From Desulfonatronum sp. (lineage in GTDB: Bacteria; Desulfobacterota; Desulfovibrionia; Desulfovibrionales; Desulfonatronaceae): a stretch of DNA of 32,898 nucleotides. This document shows positions 1-7,930 of this stretch, one piece after another. How positions within the stretch are numbered: the stretch's first letter is position 1; every line of letters begins with the position of its first letter. The stretch covers positions 1 through 32,898 of the forward strand of contig DSBL01000100.1 in the NCBI GenBank assembly GCA_011049455.1. Reading direction: 5' to 3'. The position numbers were made by a program, and so were the translations under genes. Below the pieces are notes generated by a model. It was given only the letters and a program-made list of their open reading frames with translations, did not search any database and was not told the DNA's origin.

Positions 1-23
1 CACTGTTTTGTCGATGTCTGTCG

Positions 24-347
24 TTAGCCGATGAAGGGGTTGGCGAACAGCAGGATCAGGTTCACGACCAGGGCGTAAATGGCCAGGGACTCGATAAAGG
101 CCATGCCCAGAAGCAGGGTTACAGTGATTTTACCGCTGGCCTCGGGGTTGCGGGCGGTTCCTTCGCAAGCGGCCTTCAGGCCGAGGCCCTGGGCGATGCC
201 GCAACCGAAAGCGGCGATGGCCATGCCGATGGCGGTGGCAATGGCGATCATGGAGATGGTTTCAGGTGCGGCATCGGCGGCAAAGGCCACGGAAGCCAAT
301 CCCAGCAGGACAACGGTGTTCAGGGCGGTGAAAAAAAGTTTGCGCAT
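24..347 (-). CDS. atpE: F1Fo ATP synthase subunit c (ring proteolipid)
   Basis: Forms the membrane rotor ring that carries the coupling ion past subunit a. The 107-residue product is longer than the usual 75-90 because it begins with a signal-peptide-like stretch (Lys/Arg, hydrophobic core, AFA then ADA around residue 23). Two transmembrane hairpin helices follow, joined by the polar loop ARNPEA (residues 65-70). The ion-binding carboxylate is Glu86. Gln53, Ser87 and Tyr91 sit where the Na+ ligands of the Ilyobacter c ring (Gln32, Glu65, Ser66, Tyr70) would fall, with the same 33-residue Gln-Glu spacing; the Thr67 equivalent is Leu88. A strong Shine-Dalgarno AAGGAGG lies about 10 nt before the ATG. 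It is last of the visible atpZ-I-B-E set, 76 nt after atpB. Identity is certain; ion specificity is inference. Confidence 0.97.
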   Translation of the reverse strand: MRKLFFTALNTVVLLGLASVAFAADAAPETISMIAIATAIGMAIAAFGCGIAQGLGLKAACEGTARNPEASGKITVTLLLGMAFIESLAIYALVVNLILLFANPFIG

Positions 348-423
348 TGGACAGAATCCTCCTTACGAAGAGTGTTATATGGTTTTGGTCAGATGACCAT
401 TTCCCCCAAAAGCTCTGCTCATA

Positions 424-1116
424 TTAATGAGCCTCTTCAAAAGCTCCCTTGATGTACATCAGGGAAAGCATGAAGAAGATGAAGGCCTGCATGGTTTTCA
501 TCAGGATGAACAGGAAAAAGATGGGCAGGGAACCCAGGACCGGCGCCAGAAAGAACATCAAGGCAATGACGATTTCCTCGCCGCGGATGTTGCCGAAGAG
601 TCGCAGGGTCAACGACAGGGGCCGGGCCAAGTGACTGATGATTTCAATGGGCAGCATCATGGGCGCCAGCCACCAGAAAGGGCCGGTGAAATGTTTGATG
701 TAATGCAGGCCGTGCAGCCGGAATCCCCAATAATTATAATACAGGAAGACGAAAATGGCCATGCCGACATTGGTGTTGATGTTCGCCGTGGGTGCGTCCG
801 CGCCGGGGATCAGCCCGGTGATGTTGCAAAACAGGATGTAGATGAACAGGGTGAACAGCACGGGAAAGACCTTGCGGCCGGCCTCGCCCATGTTCTGGAC
901 GACAAAATCTTCCATTCCTCCAATGAGACTCTCCCAGACGTTTTGTCCTTTTCCTGGTACAAGGGTCAATTTTCGCGTGCCCAGCCAGCCCAGGAGCACC
1001 AAGACGGCGATGATCGCCCAGGAGTAGACAATGTGGATGTACTCATGGGGAAAATGAATGCCGATGGCTTGCAGGCCCTCGTCCAGCAGTAGAACATATT
1101 GAATCGATCCAGCCAT
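424..1116 (-). CDS. atpB: F1Fo ATP synthase subunit a
   Basis: Stator channel subunit that passes the coupling ion to and from the c ring. The 230-aa polytopic protein contains the family hallmark LSLTLRLFGN, whose Arg172 corresponds to the essential E. coli Arg210. The later helix motif QAFIF places Gln210 at the E. coli Gln252 position. The N-terminal HEYIH segment and the central NITGLIPG motif are also typical. The ATG is preceded by GGAGG at good spacing, and that ribosome site overlaps the stop of atpI 4 nt upstream, which suggests translational coupling. It lies directly upstream of atpE, the usual a-c order. The remaining Fo/F1 subunits are not adjacent; they lie at the other end of the window. 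Confidence 0.97.
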   Translation of the reverse strand: MAGSIQYVLLLDEGLQAIGIHFPHEYIHIVYSWAIIAVLVLLGWLGTRKLTLVPGKGQNVWESLIGGMEDFVVQNMGEAGRKVFPVLFTLFIYILFCNITGLIPGADAPTANINTNVGMAIFVFLYYNYWGFRLHGLHYIKHFTGPFWWLAPMMLPIEIISHLARPLSLTLRLFGNIRGEEIVIALMFFLAPVLGSLPIFFLFILMKTMQAFIFFMLSLMYIKGAFEEAH

Positions 1117-1120
1117 TTGG

Positions 1121-1552
1121 TTATGCCTCCTTCACTTTTTGCCGGTGAAACCGGAAAACGCCCCACAACAAAATATTCAACACGACCGTGGAAAGTCCCG
1201 CAAGCAGTGCGGGCACGGGAAGCCCGCCCCAGACGATCAGGCCGAACAGGACTAGACCCGTGAGAATCAGCCTTCCGTAAAACCGCAACAATGAGATCGC
1301 CACCGCACCGTCCCGGGTATGGATGATGCCTTGCAGTCCTTTGGCCAGGAGCCAAAAATTCACGGTGATCAGCACAGTGCCCGACAGGAATGCAATGGCC
1401 CAGGGGTGCAGGTGAGTCAGCATCAGAAACGCCAGCCCCAGGCAAACACAATAAATCTGGTTGCGAACCAGGACGCGTACTTCGTCCAGGATAAACCCCT
1501 GGTGCCAGAGAAAATTTTCAATCCTGGCGTTTGTCCTGGTTATCGGCGTCAT
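1121..1552 (-). CDS. atpI: ATP synthase subunit I (AtpI-like assembly factor)
   Basis: About 143 aa with roughly four hydrophobic segments and a short basic C-terminus (RFHRQKVKEA). Size, topology and position just upstream of atpB match the ATP synthase I chain family, which helps c-ring assembly or ion supply in other bacteria. No catalytic motif is expected or seen. The start is uncertain. The reading frame stays open upstream to 1624 with another Met there, but the hydrophobic core fits better with the Met at 1552, which still overlaps the end of atpZ by 35 nt in another frame. No strong ribosome site precedes 1552, so coupling to atpZ translation is likely. Family call is moderately secure; the start is not. 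Confidence 0.75.
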   Translation of the reverse strand: MTPITRTNARIENFLWHQGFILDEVRVLVRNQIYCVCLGLAFLMLTHLHPWAIAFLSGTVLITVNFWLLAKGLQGIIHTRDGAVAISLLRFYGRLILTGLVLFGLIVWGGLPVPALLAGLSTVVLNILLWGVFRFHRQKVKEA

Positions 1553-1793
1553 TCTGCTTGTCCAGTTCTCGCTGAATTTTTTTGGTTTCCATGTACATGT
1601 TCTTGAAGCCGGCGATGATTCCAAAGATCAAAAACAACAAGAAAAGCTTGGGTTTCGTGTCCAGCCATTTGTCCAAATACCATCCTATCAGGGCTCCAAC
1701 GAAGGTGGAAGCCACTAGATGGATGCCCAGCAACCCGGCCTGGGAAAATGGTTGCATCAGGTCTTTATATTTGGATTTTGACCGAAAAAACAT
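1518..1793 (-). CDS. atpZ: AtpZ/AtpI-family small membrane protein
   Basis: First gene of the left ATP synthase arm. With the Met at 1793 it encodes about 91 aa: a short polar N-terminus, two transmembrane helices (SQAGLLGIHLVAS... and FLLFLIFGIIAGF), the conserved GWYLDKWLDT turn between them, and a charged tail. This is the AtpZ pattern (Q..GL....G...G..LD..L.T....L..L.G...G). AtpZ proteins accompany Fo genes and are implicated in ion supply or assembly. The frame is open to 1922, but the upstream residues are low-complexity Phe-rich and unlike the family, so the shorter start is preferred; its ribosome site is weak. A good AAGGAGGTG lies further upstream, near 1905-1913, with no suitable start after it. 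Confidence 0.75.
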   Translation of the reverse strand: MFFRSKSKYKDLMQPFSQAGLLGIHLVASTFVGALIGWYLDKWLDTKPKLFLLFLIFGIIAGFKNMYMETKKIQRELDKQNDADNQDKRQD

Positions 1794-1984
1794 TTCCAGG
1801 CCATTGTTTAAGGGAAAGAAAAACATCCCCTCGTTCAAACATTCACAATATGCGTCGTCTATCATAGGCCTTGCTCGCAAGTCAACGATGCGGCTAAAAA
1901 AAAACACCTCCTTTTCATTCATTTTTTTCGGTCAGACCCACGGGATGACAAGGCGTTCGTAAACGAATAGGAAGAGCCATTCCG

Positions 1985-2014
1985 TTGATGACAAGCTGAA
2001 CCGCGAAGTATTGT
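1985..2014 (+). promoter_or_regulatory. Candidate sigma70-type promoter for the Lon-like gene
   Basis: TTGATG (1985-1990) and TATTGT (2009-2014) are separated by 18 nt and lie 45-70 nt before the chosen ATG. Both match the sigma70 consensus at four positions. If correct, it argues against the in-frame TTG at 2011 as start, because that codon falls inside the -10 box. Judged by eye only. Confidence 0.35.
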
Positions 2015-2058
2015 CAACGAGAATATTCCACTTTTTCAGGAGAACAACGTCAATTCTC

Positions 2059-4569
2059 ATGTCCAAATCAAAATCGCTTTCCCCCCGATACCTGCGCGCC
2101 CGTTTGGAACCGCGGCGCATCGCCTATCTTGACAGTACGAAGATTCCCTGTCCCCGCACCCTTGCCCCCATGCAGCCCAGGGCCCTGCAGGCCTTGGAGC
2201 TCGGCTTGGCCATAGCAAAGAAGGAGTATAATATTTTTGTAGTCGGCGAACCGCAGCTTGGGCGGACCTATCTGGTCCAGAATTTTCTTGAACTTCGGGC
2301 GGCCAAGCGAAACATCCCCCCGGACTGGATTTATGTGTTCAACTTTGATGACCCGGATCGGCCTTTGGCGGTATCTTTGCAAAGCGGCCAGGCCAGGCCT
2401 TTCAAGACCGAATTGGCTTCCGTCATCCAGCGGATCAGGGAGGAGGTTCCGTTTCGTTTCGGACAGGAAGAGTACATCCGCAAAAAGGAGAAGCTGGTCC
2501 GCCGGTTCCAGAATTCCAAGGAAGAGGTGATGGTCAAGATGGAGGAGCAGGCCTCCAAACATGGTTTCAACCTTTGTTTTGACGACCAGGGCAACGTTAA
2601 CTTGTACCCCATTGTGGACGGCAAGGTGCTCAACGGCCAGGAAGTGGAAAAACTGGAATCCTCCCTGCGGGTGAAGTTGAAAAGTGAGGGGGACCGGACC
2701 CTGGACGCCATGCTGGGGTTGCTGCGGCAGATTAACGCTCGGGAACAGGATTTGCGGGAGGGGGAGCGCAGCCTGGAACGGGAGGTGTTGGAACAGGTGC
2801 TGACGGAGGTTTTTGAGCCTTTTTCAAGAAAGCATGTCGGCCATGAGAAGCTGCATGCCTTTCTCAGCGCCCTGCGGAAGGATATCCTGGACAATCAGGA
2901 CCAGTTCAAGCCCAAGGAACCGACGGCAACGGGCGCAGGTCCAGATCCGAGCGGATCAACGGACGGCTTTTTTGAACGGTTCGCGGTGAATCTTTTTGTG
3001 GACAACAGCCGTCTGCGCGGGGCGCCGATTGTCGTGGAGGACAATCCAACGTTTTTCAATCTGCTGGGATGCATTGAGCGCGAGGCCGAGTGGGGGGCGC
3101 TGTTCACGGATTACACCCTGCTGAAGGCAGGGGCCCTGCACCGGGCCAACGGCGGTTTTTTGGTGCTGCACATCGAGGACGTGCTTCAGCATCCCCAAGC
3201 TTGGGAGGGATTGTTGCGGGCTTTACGCTCAATGCAAATCCGCATCGAGGATCCAGGAGACCTTCATGAAACCATCCGGACAAAAACCATTATGCCCGAA
3301 CCAATCCCGTTGGACGTGAAAGTCATCCTGGTGGGCACGGAGGAGGCGTATGATTTGCTTTTGGCCTATGACGACCGGTTCCCCAAACTTTTCAAGATCA
3401 AGGGGCAGATTCAGGAAACCGTGGACCGTGATGCGAATACCATTCGCAAGTATGTGGGCGCACTGGCCCGGGTGATCCGCGAAGACGCTCTGCTGCCTTT
3501 TGATCGTGACGCCTTGGCCTGGCTGGTGGATTTCGCGTCCCGGCTGGCCGAGGACCAGAGAAAGTTGTCCCTGCGCCTGCCCATTGTGCGGGAGGTGATG
3601 ATCGAGGCATCGGCCATGAGCGTTCTGAAGAGTGAGACCGTGGTTGATCGGGGGGCGCTGGAACAGGCGTGGACAGCGCGCAATTACCGTGCGAATTTGT
3701 ATGAAGAGGAGTTTTTGTCCGAGTACGATCGGCAACTGATCAAGGTGGCCACCAGCGGATTTGCGGTGGGCCAGTGCAACGGTCTGTCCGTGACCTTTCT
3801 CGGCGACTATGAGCTGGGGCTGCCGCACCAGATTTCCTGCACCGTGGGCGTGGGCCACGGGGGGATTATCGATCTGGAACGCGAGGCTGAGCTGGGCGGG
3901 CCGATTCATACCAAGGGCATGATGATCCTGAAAAGCTATCTGCTTCAATTGTTCGCCCAGAACAAGCCCGTGGTCCTGAACGCCAGTCTGTGTTTTGAGC
4001 AGAGCTACGCGCATGTGGACGGGGACTCCGCCTCCGGAGCGGAACTGGCGGCCTTGATTTCCGCCTTGGCAGGCAAGCCCAACAATCTCTCCCTGGCGTT
4101 TACCGGCGCGGTCAGCCAGTCCGGAGCGATCATGGCCGTCGGCGGCGTGACGAGCAAAATCGAGGGTTTTTTCGAGGTCTGTCGCCGTCGGGGTCTGACC
4201 GGGACGCAAGGCGTGATCATCCCCAAGGACAATGTGGTGCATTTGATGCTCAAGCAGGAGGTGGTGGACGCCGTGGAAGCGGATATGTTCCGCATCTATC
4301 CGGTGACCTGCGTTGAGGAGGCATTGGAGCTTTTGACCGGCGCGCACGTGGGCAGGCGTCTGAAAAACGGCGCTTTCAGCGCAGGAAGTCTTTATCAAGA
4401 GGTGGACGACCGCCTCAGGGAGCTGGAATATCTGGCCACCAGGGAGTCATCCCCGAAAAGGCGCCGCAAGGCCGCGGCCAACTCGCCCGTGACCAGCCGC
4501 AAATCCGGTAAGGAACGCAAGGCTTCCCAAGGCACTCACAAGCGTCCAATTGCCAAAGCCTCTTTGTGA
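2059..4569 (+). CDS. Lon-like ATP-dependent protease (AAA_32 / LonB-type, S16 peptidase)
   Basis: An 836-aa cytosolic protease of the AAA_32 plus Lon-C type. The N-terminal P-loop region reads GEPQLGRT (residues 63-70), with Arg where classical AAA proteins have Lys; this substitution is common in the family as I recall it. Residues about 120-290 are highly charged and helical, probably coiled coil. The proteolytic domain has DGDSAS with catalytic Ser657 and GGVTSK with Lys700. The 43-residue Ser-Lys spacing equals that of E. coli Lon (679/722). A basic tail rich in Lys, Arg and Ser (about 785-836) follows. The ATG at 2059 has AGGAG about 16 nt upstream, rather far; TTG at 2011 is the alternative. 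It is divergent from the atpZ operon, and its stop lies 4 nt from the end of the convergent membrane gene. Substrates are unknown. Confidence 0.93.
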   Translation: MSKSKSLSPRYLRARLEPRRIAYLDSTKIPCPRTLAPMQPRALQALELGLAIAKKEYNIFVVGEPQLGRTYLVQNFLELRAAKRNIPPDWIYVFNFDDPDRPLAVSLQSGQARPFKTELASVIQRIREEVPFRFGQEEYIRKKEKLVRRFQNSKEEVMVKMEEQASKHGFNLCFDDQGNVNLYPIVDGKVLNGQEVEKLESSLRVKLKSEGDRTLDAMLGLLRQINAREQDLREGERSLEREVLEQVLTEVFEPFSRKHVGHEKLHAFLSALRKDILDNQDQFKPKEPTATGAGPDPSGSTDGFFERFAVNLFVDNSRLRGAPIVVEDNPTFFNLLGCIEREAEWGALFTDYTLLKAGALHRANGGFLVLHIEDVLQHPQAWEGLLRALRSMQIRIEDPGDLHETIRTKTIMPEPIPLDVKVILVGTEEAYDLLLAYDDRFPKLFKIKGQIQETVDRDANTIRKYVGALARVIREDALLPFDRDALAWLVDFASRLAEDQRKLSLRLPIVREVMIEASAMSVLKSETVVDRGALEQAWTARNYRANLYEEEFLSEYDRQLIKVATSGFAVGQCNGLSVTFLGDYELGLPHQISCTVGVGHGGIIDLEREAELGGPIHTKGMMILKSYLLQLFAQNKPVVLNASLCFEQSYAHVDGDSASGAELAALISALAGKPNNLSLAFTGAVSQSGAIMAVGGVTSKIEGFFEVCRRRGLTGTQGVIIPKDNVVHLMLKQEVVDAVEADMFRIYPVTCVEEALELLTGAHVGRRLKNGAFSAGSLYQEVDDRLRELEYLATRESSPKRRRKAAANSPVTSRKSGKERKASQGTHKRPIAKASL

Positions 4570-4573
4570 CCGG

Positions 4574-5524
4574 TTACAGAATATAATACAGCGCGCCCAC
4601 GAACATCAGGCTGAGCACGCGCAGGCCCTGGTTCCAAAAAATCAGTTTCGCGGCCAGGACCGGCTTGAAAATGCCTGCATAATACGGGAATTGATGCCGT
4701 ACCGCGCGCATGGGTGAGGAAAGAATATTGCCGATGAGCAGCGCCAGGACCACTTCCTGCTGTCCGAGGCTCCCCGCGGAAAGGAGGGCCCCGGCTGCTG
4801 CCGCGCCTGCGGAGAATTCCGCGACCATCTGAAAAACAATCACGCCCACGGCCTGTGGGGGCATCCAGGACAGCCAGCTTAAGTGGTCGGCCATGTACTT
4901 TTCCACGGCCGCAAAGGCGCCCCAGCGATGGAGCACGAAAAACAGCACGTAAATCGGCACGGTGATGAATAAAATCCGCCCGAGGCGGCGCTGGAAGCGC
5001 ACGTTAACCTTTTTCAGGACGTCCAGAAAAGTGGCGGGTCCGTTGTCCTTCAGCCGACAGCTGACGCACCGTTCGGTTGGGGGTGGAAGAAAAAATCTGG
5101 AAAAAAGCAGGATGATGACAGTGCGCGACAAGGCAGCGGCCACGTTAAGGGAGAGATAGACGCCGGCGGCCGCGCCGATTAGCGGAACCAGTATCAGGAA
5201 AACGCTGGGCAAATGCAGGAAATAGGTGGGCAAGCTGTTGAACAGGTTGCTCATGATCAGTTCCCGGCGGTTGATGCGGCCTTGGTCATAGGCTTCGGCA
5301 AGCAGGGAGTTGGCTGAAACGCCCGAGAAAAACGCCAGGGAAAAGCTGGCCCCGGCAGTGTCGGACAGCCGTCCCAGACGCAAAAGCGGTGATACGGCGG
5401 CGGCCACGGCCTTGGTCCAGTTCAAGGCTTCGATCACTTGGCCGATGAGCAGGCCCAGGCTGATGAACAGCGTCAGCTTGGCCAGGGGCCAGATCAGGGC
5501 GTTCCAGAGTTGAGCAAGGTCCAT
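4574..5524 (-). CDS. Nucleoside-recognition (gate) domain membrane protein
   Basis: A 316-aa polytopic inner-membrane protein. Repeated small-residue motifs (SLAFFSGVSANSLLAEA near 62-78, NLFNSLPTYFLHLPSVF near 94-110, QMVAEFSAGAAAAGALL in the second half, GNILSSPMRA near the end) resemble the nucleoside recognition/Gate domain found in spore-maturation-type proteins and nucleoside transporters. Here two such half-domains appear within one chain, separated by a hydrophilic loop with a CVSC pair (Cys153, Cys156) and a basic stretch. The substrate is unknown; gate-domain proteins need not transport nucleosides. It is monocistronic, convergent with the Lon-like gene. A TATAAC box (5557-5552) and a CRP/FNR-like dyad lie upstream. 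The ATG start has only a weak GGATGGA-type ribosome site. Confidence 0.7.
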   Translation of the reverse strand: MDLAQLWNALIWPLAKLTLFISLGLLIGQVIEALNWTKAVAAAVSPLLRLGRLSDTAGASFSLAFFSGVSANSLLAEAYDQGRINRRELIMSNLFNSLPTYFLHLPSVFLILVPLIGAAAGVYLSLNVAAALSRTVIILLFSRFFLPPPTERCVSCRLKDNGPATFLDVLKKVNVRFQRRLGRILFITVPIYVLFFVLHRWGAFAAVEKYMADHLSWLSWMPPQAVGVIVFQMVAEFSAGAAAAGALLSAGSLGQQEVVLALLIGNILSSPMRAVRHQFPYYAGIFKPVLAAKLIFWNQGLRVLSLMFVGALYYIL

Positions 5525-5848
5525 ATTCCATCCTGGCGGAGAACCAGTGGGGTTATATCGCGATGACCGCGTGCGCGGGATGATGCCGTTTTGTGATTAA
5601 AATCATCGGACAATGCACCAAAGGGCTTGAACAGCGCCGCTCAATGGGGTAAGAGGCCGCAACAAATGATTGATTCTTCTTTTCTCGCCGTTTTTTTGCA
5701 TGTGGCTGGGGCGCTTGGCGCGGTGTTTCAATGATGTTGCGCAACCTCAAAAGCATTGGCGCAGCCTTGTTTTACTCACATTCAGGGTGCTTGCCTGTTT
5801 CGCCGACAATCCTGATGCGCGACGCATGACTTCATGCCGGAGGCAAAA
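5525..5848. other. Divergent intergenic region with palindromes
   Basis: 324 nt between the gate-domain gene (minus strand) and the M23 peptidase (plus strand). No supportable ORF was seen. It holds a 12-nt dyad TGATTAAAATCA (5594-5605) of CRP/FNR-family character, a -10-like TATAAC on the minus strand (5557-5552), and a perfect 10-nt palindrome GTTGCGCAAC (5736-5745). An obvious -35/-10 pair for the peptidase gene was not found. Confidence 0.5.
5594..5605. promoter_or_regulatory. Possible CRP/FNR-family operator
   Basis: TGATT-AA-AATCA is a perfect inverted repeat inside TTGTGATTAAAATCATCGG. It lies about 42 nt upstream of the minus-strand TATAAC box that precedes the gate-domain gene, and that box lacks a recognisable -35, as at activator-dependent promoters. 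The site is short and AT-rich, so chance occurrence is possible. Confidence 0.3.
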
Positions 5849-7309
5849 GTGAAACGCAACACCTATACAACCCGATCATCCCCCACTTCTCCCCGCGGAA
5901 TCCCCTGGAAACTGCTTTTGTTGGCAATGGTGCTTGTTTTGCTTTTGCCCAAGGCGGTCACGCTTTTTTCTCAATTTTCATCATCCTTGCAGGCTCCTGG
6001 TTTGGCCCTGCTCAAGATCGTCCCGCACGACCTCAACAGACGCGTCAGCAGCCAAGCGGACACCCAGGAGTCGAAATCCTCGGATGAAATGAGTTCCGAT
6101 ACTATTGCAGACGTTTCGGACGAAGCCTGTCCACAAGACGAGGCAGGGGATCAGGGCATCCTTGAACGTGTGGTGCGGGTGGGCCGTGGGGATACGGTCA
6201 TGGGCCTGTTGCTTGCATCCGGTCTGGCCCAGGCAGAGGCCCATGCCGCTGTTTCCGCTCTCCAAGAGGTCTATAATCCGCGGAACCTTCGTCCAGGCCA
6301 TGAACTGGTACTGACCTTTCGCGCAGGCAGTGAAGAGGCCGGGGAAGAGTTTTTCGAAGGTTTGAAAATGCAGGTGGATGTGAACCGCAATGTGCTGGTG
6401 CACCGCGAAGACAATGAGTCGTTCGCGGCCAGGGAGGAGCAGTGGGAATTGCAGCACGTCCCGGCCGTGGCTCATGGGCGGATCGACTCCAGTCTTTACG
6501 AAGCCGCGGTGCAATCCGGTTTGCCTGTACCCGTGTTGATGCAGATGATTCGGGCGTATTCGTTTGATGTTGATTTTCAGCGCGATATTCATCCTGGTGA
6601 CGCTTTTGAGGTCCTTTTCGTGCGTCAGGTGGATCTGGAAGGCCTGTCGGTATGTAATGATGGGCCGGTGCTGTACGCCAGTTTGCAGACCAAGGGCCGG
6701 TTATTGCGTATTTATCGGTATACGGCCCTGGACGGAGAAACGGATTTTTTCAACGAACGCGGCCAGAGTGTGCGCAAGACCTTGATGTTGACGCCCATCG
6801 ACGGCGCCAGGTTGAGTTCCGGTTATGGAATGCGGCGCCATCCGATTCTTGGATACAGCCGGATGCACAAGGGGCTTGATTTCGCGGCGCCCACCGGGAC
6901 CCCGATCATGGCAGCAGGCGACGGCGTGGTTGTGGAGGCGGGGCGCAAGGGAAATTACGGCAACGCCGTGGTCCTCCGCCATCCCAACGAATATCGTACG
7001 CTTTACGGCCACATGAGCCGCATTGCCCGGGGTATCAAGTCCGGGGCCCGGGTCAAACAGGGAGAGGTCATCGGCTATGTGGGCTCCACGGGCATGTCCA
7101 CGGGACCGCATTTGCATTATGAAGTGCTTCATCGAGGCAAGCATGTGAATCCCGCTTCTGTTGTTTCTCCTCCGGGACGCACGCTGGCCGGCGAAGATTT
7201 GAAACTGTTCCGGCAAGTCGCTTCCAAGTTGGAAGGGCAATACGCCGCCTTGGCCGGCAAAAAAATGGCTCAAGCTCCGGACAACGGAATGCCGTCGCAT
7301 TTTGAGTAG
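5849..7309 (+). CDS. Membrane-anchored M23 peptidoglycan endopeptidase with OapA/LysM-like region
   Basis: A 486-aa periplasmic-facing murein hydrolase. An N-terminal basic stretch precedes one membrane anchor (about residues 20-40), then a low-complexity Ser/Asp/Glu linker. A LysM/OapA-like module follows (VRVGRGDTVMGLLLASG, then NLRPGHELVLTF), then the LytM/M23 domain. Zinc ligands visible are His340 and Asp344 in HKGLDFAAPTG, and His423 in HLH (His421 is the first His), with the standard GYVGSTGMSTGPHLHYEV context. All catalytic residues appear present, unlike EnvC-type activators. GTG at 5849 is preferred because GGAGG sits 5 nt before it; the ATG at 5834 would contain that site. It ends 11 nt from the convergent recR. 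It probably acts in wall cutting during growth or division, complementing the elongation genes nearby. Confidence 0.88.
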   Translation: MKRNTYTTRSSPTSPRGIPWKLLLLAMVLVLLLPKAVTLFSQFSSSLQAPGLALLKIVPHDLNRRVSSQADTQESKSSDEMSSDTIADVSDEACPQDEAGDQGILERVVRVGRGDTVMGLLLASGLAQAEAHAAVSALQEVYNPRNLRPGHELVLTFRAGSEEAGEEFFEGLKMQVDVNRNVLVHREDNESFAAREEQWELQHVPAVAHGRIDSSLYEAAVQSGLPVPVLMQMIRAYSFDVDFQRDIHPGDAFEVLFVRQVDLEGLSVCNDGPVLYASLQTKGRLLRIYRYTALDGETDFFNERGQSVRKTLMLTPIDGARLSSGYGMRRHPILGYSRMHKGLDFAAPTGTPIMAAGDGVVVEAGRKGNYGNAVVLRHPNEYRTLYGHMSRIARGIKSGARVKQGEVIGYVGSTGMSTGPHLHYEVLHRGKHVNPASVVSPPGRTLAGEDLKLFRQVASKLEGQYAALAGKKMAQAPDNGMPSHFE

Positions 7310-7320
7310 GCTGTTTGATT

Positions 7321-7926
7321 TTAAAATTTTTGGCGATAGGTGAAGGACTGGCGCAAGGTTTCTTTATCCATGAATTTTAAATCCATGCCCAGAGGAATGC
7401 CTTGGGCCAGACGGGTGACCTGGATTGAGGGGTAGTCCCGCTCCAAAATGTTTTTGATATAGGAGGCCGTGGATTCGGATTCCGCCGTGGTTCCCAGGGC
7501 CAGGATGACTTCCTGGATGCCATTGTCCCGAAGCTTGGCGCGCAAACGTTCCATCTCCAACTGCTCCGGATTGATTCCGTCCAGGGGCGAAAGCAGCCCT
7601 CCCAAAACCAGATACATTCCCCGGTACATGCCGGACTGTTCCATGACCAGCATGGAATCCCATTCAGCCACCAGACAGAGGTATTCGGAGCGGCGTCCGG
7701 GATCGGCGCAAATGGTGCAGGGATCCTCGTCGGCAATGCCCCCGCAGTTGCTGCATAGACAAAGTTTGTCGCGCAACTCCAGGATGCTCCGGCCGAGATT
7801 CATGGTCCGTTGCTTTGGCCATTTCAGCAGGGTCAGGGCCAGGCGCAAAGCGGATTTGGGGCCAAGGCCGGGTAAACCGGCCAGCTGGTCGACCACCGCC
7901 CGCAGTGTTTGAGGCAGTTCCTGCAT
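7321..7926 (-). CDS. recR: Recombination protein RecR
   Basis: A 201-aa RecFOR-pathway protein that helps load RecA at gaps. An N-terminal helix-hairpin-helix (GLPGLGPKSALRLAL) binds DNA. A four-Cys zinc finger follows (Cys58, Cys61, Cys70, Cys73), then the Toprim region (LCLVAEWDSMLVME, and later ILALGTTAESESTASYI). The C-terminal segment (RLAQGIPLGMDLKFMD) matches the conserved Walker-B-like end of RecR. It is 4 nt downstream of ebfC with no strong ribosome site of its own, so translation is probably coupled. It is the last gene of the dnaX-ebfC-recR trio, a very widely conserved order. Length is normal for the family. Confidence 0.97.
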   Translation of the reverse strand: MQELPQTLRAVVDQLAGLPGLGPKSALRLALTLLKWPKQRTMNLGRSILELRDKLCLCSNCGGIADEDPCTICADPGRRSEYLCLVAEWDSMLVMEQSGMYRGMYLVLGGLLSPLDGINPEQLEMERLRAKLRDNGIQEVILALGTTAESESTASYIKNILERDYPSIQVTRLAQGIPLGMDLKFMDKETLRQSFTYRQKF

Positions 7927-7930
7927 TGCG

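Noticed and set aside
1855-1890. TTGACT and TATGAT on the minus strand upstream of atpZ as a promoter
   Set aside because: The boxes are only 13 nt apart, too close for sigma70. CTTGC-GA-GCAAG between them is a small dyad, but neither element alone is convincing.
3229-4398. 389-codon minus-strand frame opposite the Lon-like protease
   Set aside because: The protease domain on the plus strand is unmistakable; this is a shadow.
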